Shown here in pieces: positions 1 to 8,404 of a stretch of DNA of 19,296 nt. Origin of the DNA: Spirochaetaceae bacterium (GTDB lineage Bacteria; Spirochaetota; Spirochaetia; B11-G9); contig DAOVSY010000011.1 in NCBI GenBank assembly GCA_030633365.1, positions 1-19,296 of the forward strand, given 5' to 3'. Under the pieces are notes generated by a model. It had not been told where the DNA came from, searched no databases, and was given only the letters and a program-made list of their open reading frames with translations. Numbering within the stretch: position 1 is the stretch's first letter; each line of letters opens with the position of its first letter. Position numbers and translations under genes: made by a program.

Positions 1-2487
1 ATGAAAAAGAGCCAGATAAATAAATTGTAAAAATATACCAATTGCACTCATAATCCAGGCAGTGTCTGTGTAAGACAAGGATTTTGTTAAATAGGGACTG
101 GTTACAAACGCAATTAGAAATGCAGAAATCCAGGCTGGAACTACCGAAACAATCCTTAGTCTGGATAAATTTTTCTTAAAAAATAAACCTGTAATTAGAA
201 GAGCAATTGAAAGAATCATAAAAACAGAAGGAAGAATAGTTACAGGAACCTCAAAGAATAGTAAAATTATTAGAAAAACCAGAGTAATTTCAAGAAAAAA
301 TAAATCTACAAGTCTTCTTCTTTTATTTAAGAAAAACCATAAACCCATAACTGTAATTGCAGCAAACTCCAATAAATATTCTGCTTTGACTGTAACCAAA
401 AGCATTGTATCTTTATGTATATCAAAAAACAAAAACCTTATAACAAAACTAATAAGAAAAAGATACCCACTATTAATTAAACCTTTTTTGAGTCTCTCAA
501 CCATATTTTCGCTTAGTTTCCCTGGTCTTAACATATTTGAAGAGAATAAAAATATAATTGCCATAAACAACCAGCTTAAGCCGGAGAAGAGAGATCCTGG
601 TCCGTCAAAAATGAAAAAGGAAATAAATAATAGATGAATAGTTAAAAGATAAATACCAGGTATTCGTTTGTGTATGCCTTCCTGTTTCTTTAAAGAATAA
701 GCTGTGAGAGAAAGAGAAATTGCAACTATCGGCAGAGAAAAAACCAACATAGGTAGGAAAGATGATTCAACTTCAAAAGCTATAAAAAGCATGGCAATAA
801 TAGTTTCTAAAACAATAAAAATTCCTATTCCAATTTTCATACCCAAATTTTTCAGACGAAATTTTACAAACAGTAGTGCTATAAATATTGGAGTAACAAT
901 GGTATCAGGTCCAAAGTAATCTGTACTAATATCACTGGCCAAAATAAGCAGATAGACACCAAGAACAAATAGAGGAATGGATGCTCCCTGAAGAAAGATA
1001 TTTGCCTTATGTACTACAGTTAAAATCTTATTTTTAATACTTCCACCATCTACAGATAAATCTACATTATCTTTAGAAACATACAAAAGATAAGCTGACA
1101 TAGATATGGCTGATAGAGTAAACAGCCCGGAATATACCCAAAATTCTGTTGAGCCATATTTTAAAAATTGTTCAAGTCCTGTAAATAAGAGAGCCAAAGC
1201 AGCAAGGGATGAAATTGAAAATGCTATTGTATGAACTAAATATTCTTTCTCCCTCCATATAATTATCAAAAACCCTAAAGATTCTATAAGAATTAAAAAA
1301 ATTATCAGCATATTACTAAGATCAAACTCAATAAGAGAAACTACTGCAAGTAATATTATCAATTGAGATATTAGTGTATCTATTGCATAGAGCCATCCTA
1401 TTTTCAATTTTTTTGCTCTTCCAGCCAGAAAAAACAACAATACACCGGAAATAAACAGTGGAATATATACAAAATTTGTTTCTGGAGAAAACTTAATTAA
1501 ACCTACAGAGAGAAATAACCAGTTTACTAAATGAACTACCAAAGGAGTTACTTTAAAGTCTGAATCAGCATAGATCCTTCTATAATGAATAAAAAGTGTA
1601 ATAAAACTTGTTACAACTATTACAGACAATGCAGAAATATTATAAAAATCATTACCTGGATCAACATTGAATCCCCAGAATATTATAAATCCAAAATAGA
1701 ACAGTGAAGAAATAAGATGATGAATATCCCATTTTTTCCTGAAAGAAATAGCAATTCCGGAAAAAGTAACAACTGTAGCAACTATAAGAGTTACTACCGA
1801 TTGTGGAGCAATGGAAACTGCAACAATTCCCAATACAATATGAAGTGAAGAAAAAACCTGCTTTTTACCTATAAAAGCCAATGTAGTATTAACAAAAATA
1901 CCAGAAATAAGCATTACTAAAGCCATTAAGGGTGATTCAATCCACTGAATACCAGGAATTCCTCCTGCACCTAAAGCAGCAAAAAGATATACTGCAGCTC
2001 CTGCACTCCTTAGCCAAATTGAAAGAGATTGAAATTTTTCATATCTCCCTGCAAAAACAGATGCTCCACCAATTAGCATAGCTGATCCAACAATCAACCA
2101 AAACCTGAAAATTGGAGATATCCTTGTAGATGCCCAAATACCAAAGAAACTGATTCCTGCAACCAGGATTACAACAGCTATAACAGCTATCCAGCTTTCA
2201 ATAAATACATGTTCGAATTTTTTAAATAAAATTAATACTTTTCGTTTATCGATTTTATTATCAGATACAGGAGATTTCAACGATTCTTGTTTTAAATGCT
2301 GTAGAACAGGTTCTGATGGTTTCAATTGTATGTCTTCTGTAGGGGAGGGTTTTAAACCCTCCCCTACAGAAGACATTTCAATATCAGATATACGTTTTTT
2401 TAAATAAACAATATCCTTTTTGACCTTTCTATATGAAAAAAAATGAATGATTATAAAAATGATGACTATTACTGATAGTATTTCCAT
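1..2487 (-). CDS. Large polytopic membrane protein, DUF2339-like (C-terminal part beyond window)
   Basis: An open minus-strand frame runs without a stop from ATG at 2487 to the window edge, giving 829 residues; the C terminus lies outside. Residues 1-17 form a first hydrophobic segment (MEILSVIVIIFIIHFF). A charged, probably coiled linker follows at about 18-85, and from about residue 90 onward hydrophobic segments alternate with short loops; I estimate 20 or more spans. This plan (N-terminal helix, hydrophilic linker, then very many spans) is what DUF2339 proteins show, but I recognise the architecture rather than a signature motif, and the family's function is unknown. No convincing Shine-Dalgarno precedes the ATG. 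The gene begins 47 nt after the gamma-subunit gene and may be read from the same transcript. Residues 38-53 are encoded by a perfect palindrome that looks like an insertion (separate entry). Confidence 0.75.
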   Translation of the reverse strand, partial: MEILSVIVIIFIIIHFFSYRKVKKDIVYLKKRISDIEMSSVGEGLKPSPTEDIQLKPSEPVLQHLKQESLKSPVSDNKIDKRKVLILFKKFEHVFIESWIAVIAVVILVAGISFFGIWASTRISPIFRFWLIVGSAMLIGGASVFAGRYEKFQSLSIWLRSAGAAVYLFAALGAGGIPGIQWIESPLMALVMLISGIFVNTTLAFIGKKQVFSSLHIVLGIVAVSIAPQSVVTLIVATVVTFSGIAISFRKKWDIHHLISSLFYFGFIIFWGFNVDPGNDFYNISALSVIVVTSFITLFIHYRRIYADSDFKVTPLVVHLVNWLFLSVGLIKFSPETNFVYIPLFISGVLLFFLAGRAKKLKIGWLYAIDTLISQLIILLAVVSLIEFDLSNMLIIFLILIESLGFLIIIWREKEYLVHTIAFSISSLAALALLFTGLEQFLKYGSTEFWVYSGLFTLSAISMSAYLLYVSKDNVDLSVDGGSIKNKILTVVHKANIFLQGASIPLFVLGVYLLILASDISTDYFGPDTIVTPIFIALLFVKFRLKNLGMKIGIGIFIVLETIIAMLFIAFEVESSFLPMLVFSLPIVAISLSLTAYSLKKQEGIHKRIPGIYLLTIHLLFISFFIFDGPGSLFSGLSWLFMAIIFLFSSNMLRPGKLSENMVERLKKGLINSGYLFLISFVIRFLFFDIHKDTMLLVTVKAEYLLEFAAITVMGLWFFLNKRRRLVDLFFLEITLVFLIILLFFEVPVTILPSVFMILSIALLITGLFFKKNLSRLRIVSVVPAWISAFLIAFVTSPYLTKSLSYTDTAWIMSAIGIFLQFIYLALFH
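2331..2375. repeat. 45-bp perfect palindrome inside the DUF2339-like gene
   Basis: Two 22-nt arms (TGTCTTCTGTAGGGGAGGGTTT and its complement; outer part TGTCTTCTG, inner part TAGGGGAGGGTTT) are separated by one base. The core GTAGGGGA...TCCCCTAC is GC-rich against AT-rich surroundings. It keeps the reading frame and encodes the hydrophilic residues VGEGLKPSPTED in the linker after the first membrane span. I recall similar in-frame peptides (VGEGLKPSPT-like) from dispersed palindromic repeats in other genomes, but that is memory, not a search. The same GTAGGGGA/TCCCCTAC termini recur at 18527-18554. Confidence 0.85.
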
Positions 2488-2534
2488 TAGATAAAGTGTA
2501 CTGCAAAATTAAAAGTTTGTCTCTACAACAATTA

Positions 2535-3068
2535 TTATTGAGTATATGCAGCTTTTAAAACTTTTATATTTACATCGTTATGTTTTCTGTTTCTTGCAGA
2601 AATTGCAACATCCAGTGCTTTTATTACAGAATCAAGACTTGCGATCTCCGGCTTAAGAGCAATAAGCTTTCCTATAGCAGCCATATTAGCTGCCCTGGTA
2701 CTCCCTTCTGCTTCAGATATATCATTTGCCTTAAGATCAACAACTGTAATATCAGTTCTTTCAGGTTTTCGATCAATTAGTGAACTGTTATATATTAAAA
2801 GACCACCTGGTTTTACCATTGGCTCAAATTTTGTGAGTGATGGAGTATTCATAACCAAAACAATAGTGGGTTTTGGAACAGTAGGGCTGCCAATTTCTTT
2901 ACTTGATATTACAACAGAACAGTTGGCTGTTCCACCTCTCATTTCGGCACCATAACTTGGAATATGGGACACATATTTATTCTCATTCATAGCGGCAATA
3001 CATAACAACTTACCTGCCATTATTACTCCCTGACCTCCAAATCCAGCAATAATCATTCTTTCATGCAT
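2535..3068 (-). CDS. 2-oxoacid:ferredoxin oxidoreductase, gamma subunit
   Basis: This 177-residue protein belongs to the pyruvate/ketoisovalerate oxidoreductase gamma family. It carries the family's N-terminal glycine motif GFGGQGVIMAGKLL at residues 9-22, followed by SYGAEMRGGTANCSV at about 39-53, which in this family contributes to the subunit interface and CoA/oxoacid handling. It is the last gene of a minus-strand cluster running ferredoxin, alpha, beta, gamma and should complete the heterotetramer that oxidatively decarboxylates a 2-oxoacid to acyl-CoA, reducing ferredoxin in the cytoplasm. A strong AGGAGAT site lies upstream; the ATG at 3068 (MHERMII) is taken, though the second Met (MIIAGFGG) is also possible. 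It is separated from the beta gene by 56 nt containing a hairpin, the only large gap in the operon. The substrate (2-oxoisovalerate or 2-oxoglutarate) cannot be read from this subunit. Confidence 0.93.
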   Translation of the reverse strand: MHERMIIAGFGGQGVIMAGKLLCIAAMNENKYVSHIPSYGAEMRGGTANCSVVISSKEIGSPTVPKPTIVLVMNTPSLTKFEPMVKPGGLLIYNSSLIDRKPERTDITVVDLKANDISEAEGSTRAANMAAIGKLIALKPEIASLDSVIKALDVAISARNRKHNDVNIKVLKAAYTQ

Positions 3069-3085
3069 ACGATATATCTCCTGTT

Positions 3086-3118
3086 AAAAATTTTTGCGCT
3101 ATTTCCCTGGCGCAAAAA
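3086..3118 (-). promoter_or_regulatory. Intercistronic hairpin between beta and gamma subunit genes
   Basis: On the minus strand TTTTTGCGC (3118-3110) pairs perfectly with GCGCAAAAA (3099-3091) across a 10-nt loop, and five T residues (3090-3086) follow. The form is that of a weak intrinsic terminator with a GC core of only four pairs. Since it sits inside an operon, partial termination (attenuation) or 3'-end stabilisation of the upstream message is more likely than full termination. Confidence 0.55.
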
Positions 3119-3124
3119 TATTAG

Positions 3125-3880
3125 CTACTTATCTCGAAAATTTCCTAATGGATAGTAAGGAACCATTACTTCACCAACCCAATCAGCTGCTTCCTGAGGT
3201 TTCATTCCCCAGTTTGTAGGACATGTTGAAAGAACCTCAATAAAAGAATATCCACGGCCTTCTATCTGATTTTTTATTCCTTTTTTAATTGCCTTTTTAG
3301 TTTTGAGAGTACTTTTAAAGTCATGAATTGAGCATCTCTCAATAAAAACAGGAGCCTCGAGACTGTTTAAAAGTTCACAACCACGAATGGGATATCCAAC
3401 ATCCATAGGATCTCTTCCTGTAGGTGTAGTTGCAGTTACCTGGCCGGGCATAGTAGTAGGAGCCATTTGTCCGCCTGTCATACCATATATTGCGTTATTT
3501 ATAAAAATAGTTGTAAAATTTTCACCTCTGTTGGCAGCATGAATTGTTTCTGCAGTACCAATAGCAAGAAGATCTCCATCTCCCTGATAGGAAATAACTA
3601 TATTTTCCGGGTTAACACGCTTCAAACCAGTTGCTACTGCAGGTGCTCTTCCATGGGCAGATTCACATCCATCCATATTCATATAATCATAGATTAAAAC
3701 AGAACATCCAACAGGAGCTACTACTATAGTTTTTTCCCTGACTCCAAACTCATCAAGAACTTCTGCAAGAAGCTTGTGAACAATACCATGACCACAACCA
3801 GGACAGTAATGTGTAGGTGTATCTACAAGTGATTCAGGTCTGTCATATACATATTTATAATCTTTAGTCTTAGTTTCCAT
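3125..3880 (-). CDS. 2-oxoacid:ferredoxin oxidoreductase, thiamine-diphosphate-binding beta subunit
   Basis: A 251-residue beta subunit, the usual length for this family. Residues 24-31 read HYCPGCGH, the conserved N-terminal motif. The thiamine diphosphate/Mg binding motif is visible as GDGD at 100-103 closed by NN at 128-129 (GDG-about 25-NN), and YGMTGGQMAPTT follows at 132-143. The protein binds the cofactor that attacks the 2-oxoacid; electrons leave through iron-sulfur clusters. Its ATG overlaps the end of the alpha gene by 11 nt, so translation is probably coupled and subunits are made in equal amounts. The closest assignment by overall style is the Kor/Vor group (ketoglutarate or ketoisovalerate), not the single-chain pyruvate enzyme. 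Confidence 0.94.
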   Translation of the reverse strand: METKTKDYKYVYDRPESLVDTPTHYCPGCGHGIVHKLLAEVLDEFGVREKTIVVAPVGCSVLIYDYMNMDGCESAHGRAPAVATGLKRVNPENIVISYQGDGDLLAIGTAETIHAANRGENFTTIFINNAIYGMTGGQMAPTTMPGQVTATTPTGRDPMDVGYPIRGCELLNSLEAPVFIERCSIHDFKSTLKTKKAIKKGIKNQIEGRGYSFIEVLSTCPTNWGMKPQEAADWVGEVMVPYYPLGNFRDK

Positions 3881-4922
3881 AAGCTTTTACCCTCTTCTTG
3901 ATTTCATCTATTTCAGGAAGCATTCCACCGGACCTACCATAAAAATCAACAATTTCCGGTTTTTTAACTGATAATTTTACATCCTCTATCATCTGTCCCA
4001 GACTCATTTCAACTGTTAGAATTCTTTTGGCATTAACAGATGCTTCCTGCAAAGCTTTCCCAGGAAAAGGCCAGGCTGTAATAAGTCTGAACAAACCAAC
4101 CTTTAAACCTTCTTCACGCAATTGATTAACAGCCTCACGACATATCCTTGAACTTGTACCATAGGCCACAATAAGAAAATCAGCATCATCAGTAAGATAA
4201 GATTCGTGTCTGCATTCATTTTTAGTAATTTCCTGATATGTTTTTTCCAGGGATAAATTCATTTCTTCCAAAACATGATCCGGAACCAGTTTTAAAGAAG
4301 CTACTTTATTAGGGGATCTTCCCTTTGCACCAGTCAGTGCCCAGGGTTTCTCAAAACTTTTACCAGTTGGTTTAGGAAGGGTTAAAGCTTCTGATATTTG
4401 ACCAAGATATCCATCACCAAGTATTAAAACTGTTATTCTATATTCATCAGCAAGATCAAAAGCCAAAACTGTAAGTTCGGCCATCTCCTGAACACTGGCA
4501 GGTGTAAGAACTATATGCCTGTAGTCACCATTACCTCCACCCCGGGTAGCCTGAAAATAATCTCCCTGGGCACCTGCAATATTACCTAAACCAGGACCAC
4601 CTCTCATAATATTTACAACAACACATGGAAGTTTTGCACCTGCAAGATATGACAGACCTTCCTGTTTCAAACTCATGCCGGGAGAACTGGTAGAAGTCAT
4701 AACTCTGGCTCCAGCTGCTGCAGCACCAAAAACCATATTTATAGCTGCTATTTCACTTTCAGCCTGAAGAAAGGTCCCTCCTACCTCAGGGAGCCTTCTG
4801 GACATGTATGAAGGTATTTCATTCTGTGGTGTAATTGGATAACCGAAATAAAACCTGCAGCCAGCAATAATAGCTGCTTCTCCAAGAGCTTCATTTCCTT
4901 TCATTAATATTTGATTACTCAT
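3870..4922 (-). CDS. vorB: 2-oxoacid:ferredoxin oxidoreductase, alpha subunit (VorB/KorA type)
   Basis: A 350-residue alpha subunit containing the pyrimidine-binding domain at the N terminus and the transketolase C-terminal-like domain at about 240-345. Recognisable family stretches are GYPITPQNEIP near residue 28, QAESEIAAINMVFGAAAAG at about 54-72, TSTSSPGMSLKQEG and MRGGPGLGNIAGAQGDYFQ. These match what is usually annotated as 3-methyl-2-oxobutanoate dehydrogenase subunit VorB, so branched-chain oxoacid oxidation is the leading guess; 2-oxoglutarate is a real alternative because the families intergrade. The gene starts 4 nt after the ferredoxin gene and overlaps the beta gene, so the four genes form one tight operon. 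Cytoplasmic. Confidence 0.93.
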   Translation of the reverse strand: MSNQILMKGNEALGEAAIIAGCRFYFGYPITPQNEIPSYMSRRLPEVGGTFLQAESEIAAINMVFGAAAAGARVMTSTSSPGMSLKQEGLSYLAGAKLPCVVVNIMRGGPGLGNIAGAQGDYFQATRGGGNGDYRHIVLTPASVQEMAELTVLAFDLADEYRITVLILGDGYLGQISEALTLPKPTGKSFEKPWALTGAKGRSPNKVASLKLVPDHVLEEMNLSLEKTYQEITKNECRHESYLTDDADFLIVAYGTSSRICREAVNQLREEGLKVGLFRLITAWPFPGKALQEASVNAKRILTVEMSLGQMIEDVKLSVKKPEIVDFYGRSGGMLPEIDEIKKRVKAYGN

Positions 4923-4926
4923 ATCT

Positions 4927-5145
4927 TTATCCTTGTTCGTATTTAATAACTTTAATAACCATATCAGGACAAATTATCGCACAGGCCCTGCATACAGTAC
5001 ACTTTTCTTCATCAATGCAGACTGAATATTGTACACCCTGCTTATTAAATGTTTTAGACATAGACATTATGTTTACAGGACAAACTGCATTGCATAACTC
5101 ACAACCCTTACATTTGTCCGTATCTATTATTGGCTTTCCCCGCAT
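4927..5145 (-). CDS. 2[4Fe-4S] ferredoxin-type delta subunit of the 2-oxoacid oxidoreductase
   Basis: A 72-residue protein with two complete cluster motifs: CKGCELCNAVCP (Cys 12, 15, 18, 22) and CTVCRACAIICP (Cys 49, 52, 55, 59), plus one extra cysteine at 43. It should carry electrons from the thiamine site to soluble ferredoxin. The start was set at the ATG at 5145 because an AAAGGAG site sits just upstream (about 5152-5158) and the family begins right before IDTDKCKGC; an in-frame upstream start at 5229 would add 28 residues with no family resemblance. It is the first gene of the operon, 4 nt before the alpha gene. Residues between the two motifs are slightly longer than in free ferredoxins, as usual for delta subunits. 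Confidence 0.93.
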   Translation of the reverse strand: MRGKPIIDTDKCKGCELCNAVCPVNIMSMSKTFNKQGVQYSVCIDEEKCTVCRACAIICPDMVIKVIKYEQG

Positions 5146-5176
5146 AAGGTATCTCCTTTGGTTGCATAGGCGAGCA

Positions 5177-5189
5177 GGAACGAAGTTCC
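5177..5189. repeat. Small inverted repeat in the leader of the oxidoreductase operon
   Basis: GGAAC (5177-5181) and GTTCC (5185-5189) flank a GAA loop, in a locally GC-rich stretch (about 5168-5200) between the presumed promoter and the ribosome site of the ferredoxin gene. It could be a small leader hairpin or part of a dispersed repeat. The function is not known. Confidence 0.4.
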
Positions 5190-5235
5190 GACCAGCCTTA
5201 CCATTCATTCTGTTCAATATATGATACACTGTTTT

Positions 5236-5263
5236 ATTATATAAAACAAATTCTTTTTTTAAC
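5236..5263 (-). promoter_or_regulatory. Candidate promoter of the 2-oxoacid oxidoreductase operon
   Basis: On the minus strand a perfect TATAAT (5241-5236) is preceded, 16 bp upstream, by GTTAAA (5263-5258), a partial -35 match. Transcription would begin around 5230 and leave a leader of roughly 85 nt before the ATG at 5145. In such an AT-rich region chance matches are common, so this is only a candidate. Confidence 0.35.
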
Positions 5264-5324
5264 TATTTATTACAAAGATAAGTCTACTGTTTTTTACCAG
5301 TATATACCATGTAAAATTTAACAA

Positions 5325-5403
5325 GCTTTTTGCGCCATATCACATTTTCTACTTAAATAATACTTTTTCTCTAATATATTAGCTATAACCTGGCGAAAAA
5401 AGC
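5325..5403. repeat. Long-spaced inverted repeat in the divergent intergenic region
   Basis: GCTTTTTGCGCCA (5325-5337) and TGGCGAAAAAAGC (5391-5403) are complementary at 12 of 13 positions, with a 53-nt AT-rich spacer. The 332-nt gap (5146-5477) separates the minus-strand oxidoreductase operon from plus-strand rlmKL and must hold both promoters. The TTTTTGCGCCA string also forms one arm and loop edge of the hairpin at 3091-3118. I see no recognisable regulator site. Confidence 0.5.
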
Positions 5404-5477
5404 CTCTAACTATCTATGTAATAAATCTAAGTACTGGTGTATAGTCAACAAAGAACTTTACTATCAGGATTTATTTA

Positions 5478-7652
5478 GTGGATAACTTAAATTACAGATT
5501 TTTTGCAAACTGCCCTAAAAATATGGGGGAGCTGTCTGCTAAAGAAATAAAAGATCTGGGTGGCACAGATATTAAAACAGCTCCAGCTGGAGTTTCTTTT
5601 TCCGGAAGCCTGAAAACAGCATACAATATGCTTATATGGTCAAGAATATCCGGAAGGATTTTTCTTGAACTTTCAACATTTGATGCAGATAATCCGGATA
5701 GTATCTATACAAATGCAGGTAAAATTGATTGGCAAAAGGAAATGGGAATAACAACTACCTTTTCTATTAGTTGTGATCTTATTAAAAGCACTGTTGTTAA
5801 TCATCCCAATTTTGCAAGTCAACGTGTTAAAGATGCTATTGTAGATCAGTTTAGAACCAGTACAGGGGACAGACCATCTGTAGATTCAGACAACCCTGAT
5901 TTAAGAATTCATCTGCTGTTAAAATATAATATAGGAACTATTAGTATCGAACTCTCGGTCAACAGCCTGCATAAAAGAGGTTATAGAAAATCCGGAGGAC
6001 CTGCCACTCTTAAAGAAAATCTGGCTGCAGCCCTGCTTATTAGAAGTGGATGGCCGGATATTGCAAGTAGGGGTGGTTCTTTTTTGGACTTTTTTTGTGG
6101 AACTGGTACCCTGGTTATAGAAGCAGCACTTATTGCAGGTGATATTGCACCAGCTCTTGTAAGTGGATCAAACGGACCTGTTGGTTGGGTAAAACACAAC
6201 AAAATATTATGGGAAGATCTTATTAAAGAAGCAGAAGAAAGAAAAACTATTGGCATAGAAAAAATACCTGCAATTGTAGGCTGGGATAAAAATAAAACTG
6301 CAGTAACATCAGCAATCTTTAATGTAGAACAAGCAGGACTTACACACCAAGTTCATATTGAAAAAAGAGATATAGAAAGATATGATAAATATAATGCAGA
6401 ACCTGGGCTGATAGTTTCAAATCCCCCATACGGAGAACGTTTGGGAGAAATTGAAGAACTGTTTCCCTTGTATCAAACCATCGGGAAGCGACTTACAGAA
6501 GATTTTAAAGGTTGGAAAGCAGCAATTTTATCCGGGAATGAACAATTATCCAGATCTATTGGATTAAAACCGGATAAGGTAAACAATGTTCTTAATGGTA
6601 AAATAGAATGTACTTTGGCAACTTACAGTATTTATTCAGAAAAAGAGCGCAATAAGATAAAGGAAGAAATACAAAAGAAAAATAAAGAAAAAAAACCTCT
6701 GTCTCCCGGGGCAGAAATGTTTTCAAACAGATTAAAAAAGAATCTAAAAAAATTAAAAAAATGGTCTACAAAAAATAATGTCTCATGCTATCGTATTTAT
6801 GATGCTGATATGCCGGAATACTCAGCTGCCATAGACCTTTATGAAGGTAAATGGGTAAATGTTCAGGAGTATGCAGCACCTGCAGAAATAGAAATAGAAA
6901 AAAAGAACAGACATATACAGGAAATTCTTGAAGGACTTATTTTTACACTCGATCTCCACAAGAAACAGATTTTCATGAAAACCCGTAGACGTCAATCAGG
7001 ATCAAGTCAGTATGAAAGATTATCGGTAAAAGATGAAAAACAGACAATAAGCGAAAATGGTCATAAATTTCTTACTAATTTTTCTGATTATCTGGACACT
7101 GGAATATTTCTTGATCATAGAATAACCAGAGAACTAATTGGGAAGTTGGCAAAAAATACTGACTTTCTAAATTTGTTTTCTTATACAGGAACAGCAACAG
7201 TCTATGCAGCTGACGGTGGAGCAAAGTCAACAACTTCTGTGGATAATTCAAAAACCTATACCGGGTGGGCAAAAGAAAACATGGAATTAAATAGATTTAA
7301 AGGAAATAATCACCATTTTATTAAGGATGACTGTTTTAGCTGGTTAAATAGTGCAAAAAATACTTATGATCTCATTTTTCTGGATCCTCCAACCTTTTCA
7401 AATTCAAAGGGTTCGGAAAGAACTCTTGATATTCAGCGTGATCACAGCAGTCTCATAAATAGCTGTATAAAAATACTCAAGCAAAATGGAACACTTATTT
7501 TTTCTACTAATTTTAGAAAATTTAAACTTGATGAAGAACTATTTAGTAAATTTGAAATAAAGAATATAACTAATGAAACAATTCCATTGGATTTTGAAAG
7601 AAATAAAAAAATCCACTTTTGCTGGATAATAAAAAGGAAAAATAATGAATGA
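5478..7652 (+). CDS. rlmL: Bifunctional 23S rRNA methyltransferase RlmKL (m2G2445 and m7G2069)
   Basis: At 724 residues this has the length of the fused gammaproteobacterial RlmKL. An N-terminal THUMP domain (about 50-165) is followed by a first Rossmann methyltransferase with the SAM motif LDFFCGTGT (203-211) and the catalytic SNPPYGER (314-321) typical of N2-guanine enzymes. After a lysine-rich linker (about 388-430) a second methyltransferase domain carries LNLFSYTGT (564-572) and LDPPTFSNS (635-643), as in RlmK. By homology the first half makes m2G2445 and the second m7G2069 in 23S rRNA. The start is a GTG at 5478 with only a weak ribosome site (AGGA about 10 nt upstream). The 3' end overlaps the next gene by 8 nt, implying coupled translation. 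Confidence 0.93.
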   Translation: MDNLNYRFFANCPKNMGELSAKEIKDLGGTDIKTAPAGVSFSGSLKTAYNMLIWSRISGRIFLELSTFDADNPDSIYTNAGKIDWQKEMGITTTFSISCDLIKSTVVNHPNFASQRVKDAIVDQFRTSTGDRPSVDSDNPDLRIHLLLKYNIGTISIELSVNSLHKRGYRKSGGPATLKENLAAALLIRSGWPDIASRGGSFLDFFCGTGTLVIEAALIAGDIAPALVSGSNGPVGWVKHNKILWEDLIKEAEERKTIGIEKIPAIVGWDKNKTAVTSAIFNVEQAGLTHQVHIEKRDIERYDKYNAEPGLIVSNPPYGERLGEIEELFPLYQTIGKRLTEDFKGWKAAILSGNEQLSRSIGLKPDKVNNVLNGKIECTLATYSIYSEKERNKIKEEIQKKNKEKKPLSPGAEMFSNRLKKNLKKLKKWSTKNNVSCYRIYDADMPEYSAAIDLYEGKWVNVQEYAAPAEIEIEKKNRHIQEILEGLIFTLDLHKKQIFMKTRRRQSGSSQYERLSVKDEKQTISENGHKFLTNFSDYLDTGIFLDHRITRELIGKLAKNTDFLNLFSYTGTATVYAADGGAKSTTSVDNSKTYTGWAKENMELNRFKGNNHHFIKDDCFSWLNSAKNTYDLIFLDPPTFSNSKGSERTLDIQRDHSSLINSCIKILKQNGTLIFSTNFRKFKLDEELFSKFEIKNITNETIPLDFERNKKIHFCWIIKRKNNE

Positions 7653-8394
7653 TGATAAAACAAACCAACCAAAACTTGCAGTTCTAATTGATGCGGATAA
7701 CACACCTGCAAGAATTGTAAACGGACTGTTGGCAGAAATTGCAAAATTTGGAATAGCCAGTGTAAAAAGAATTTACGGAGACTGGACTAATCCCCATTTA
7801 AAAGGATGGAAAGAATCTCTTCTTGAGTATTCCATAATACCTATCCAACAATTTGGATATACAGTAGGTAAAAATGCAACAGATAGTGCAATGATAATTG
7901 ATGCAATGGACCTTCTTTATACAGAAAAATTTGATGGATTTTGTATAGTCTCCAGTGACAGTGATTTTACCAGTCTTGCTGCGAGAATTAGAGAAGAAGG
8001 CTTAATTGTTTATGGGTTCGGTGAAGTAAAAACTCCAAGACCCTTTGTAGCAGCCTGTGATAAATTTATCTATACAGAAATTTTAAGGGAAGACGACAAT
8101 AGCGAACAACCTCAGAGCAGAAAATCTACTGCAATTTTAAAACAGGATACAAAACTTGTTTCTTTGCTAAGAAATGCAGTTGAGGATTCTACAGATGATA
8201 CAGGTTGGGCTTATCTGGGAAATGTCGGTCAAAATATTGCAAAAAGAGATCCTGCTTTTGACTCCAGAAATTATGGTCAAAAGAAATTAGGAGAATTACT
8301 GGATGCAACAGATCTTTTTATAAAAGAAGAAAGAGTGTTAAATAACTCTCCGGGAAAACTACTTTATTACATGGATAAAAGGAAAAAAAGATAA
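7645..8394 (+). CDS. NYN-domain ribonuclease-like protein with C-terminal OST-HTH (LOTUS) domain
   Basis: A 249-residue two-domain protein. Residues 10-148 are a NYN (PIN-like) nuclease domain: the acidic residues expected at the metal site are present as IDADN (15-19, Asp16 and Asp18), ATDSAM (Asp80) and SSDSDF (103-108, Asp105 and Asp107), so it is predicted catalytically intact. After a short polar linker, residues about 168-245 match an OST-HTH/LOTUS RNA-binding fold (DDTGWAYLGNVGQNI, then NYGQKKLGELLD). NYN-LOTUS proteins resemble the bacterial relatives of limkain/MARF1; their targets are largely unknown. It begins inside the rlmKL stop region (8-nt overlap; an AAGGAAAA site lies in the 3' end of rlmKL), so an RNA-related role next to rRNA modification is inferred. 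Confidence 0.88.
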   Translation: MNDDKTNQPKLAVLIDADNTPARIVNGLLAEIAKFGIASVKRIYGDWTNPHLKGWKESLLEYSIIPIQQFGYTVGKNATDSAMIIDAMDLLYTEKFDGFCIVSSDSDFTSLAARIREEGLIVYGFGEVKTPRPFVAACDKFIYTEILREDDNSEQPQSRKSTAILKQDTKLVSLLRNAVEDSTDDTGWAYLGNVGQNIAKRDPAFDSRNYGQKKLGELLDATDLFIKEERVLNNSPGKLLYYMDKRKKR

Positions 8395-8404
8395 GCCAGG
8401 ATAA

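Noticed and set aside
386..919. Short plus-strand frames at 386-637 and 704-919
   Set aside because: They lie opposite the continuous membrane-protein frame, are Lys/Ile-rich and have no ribosome site.
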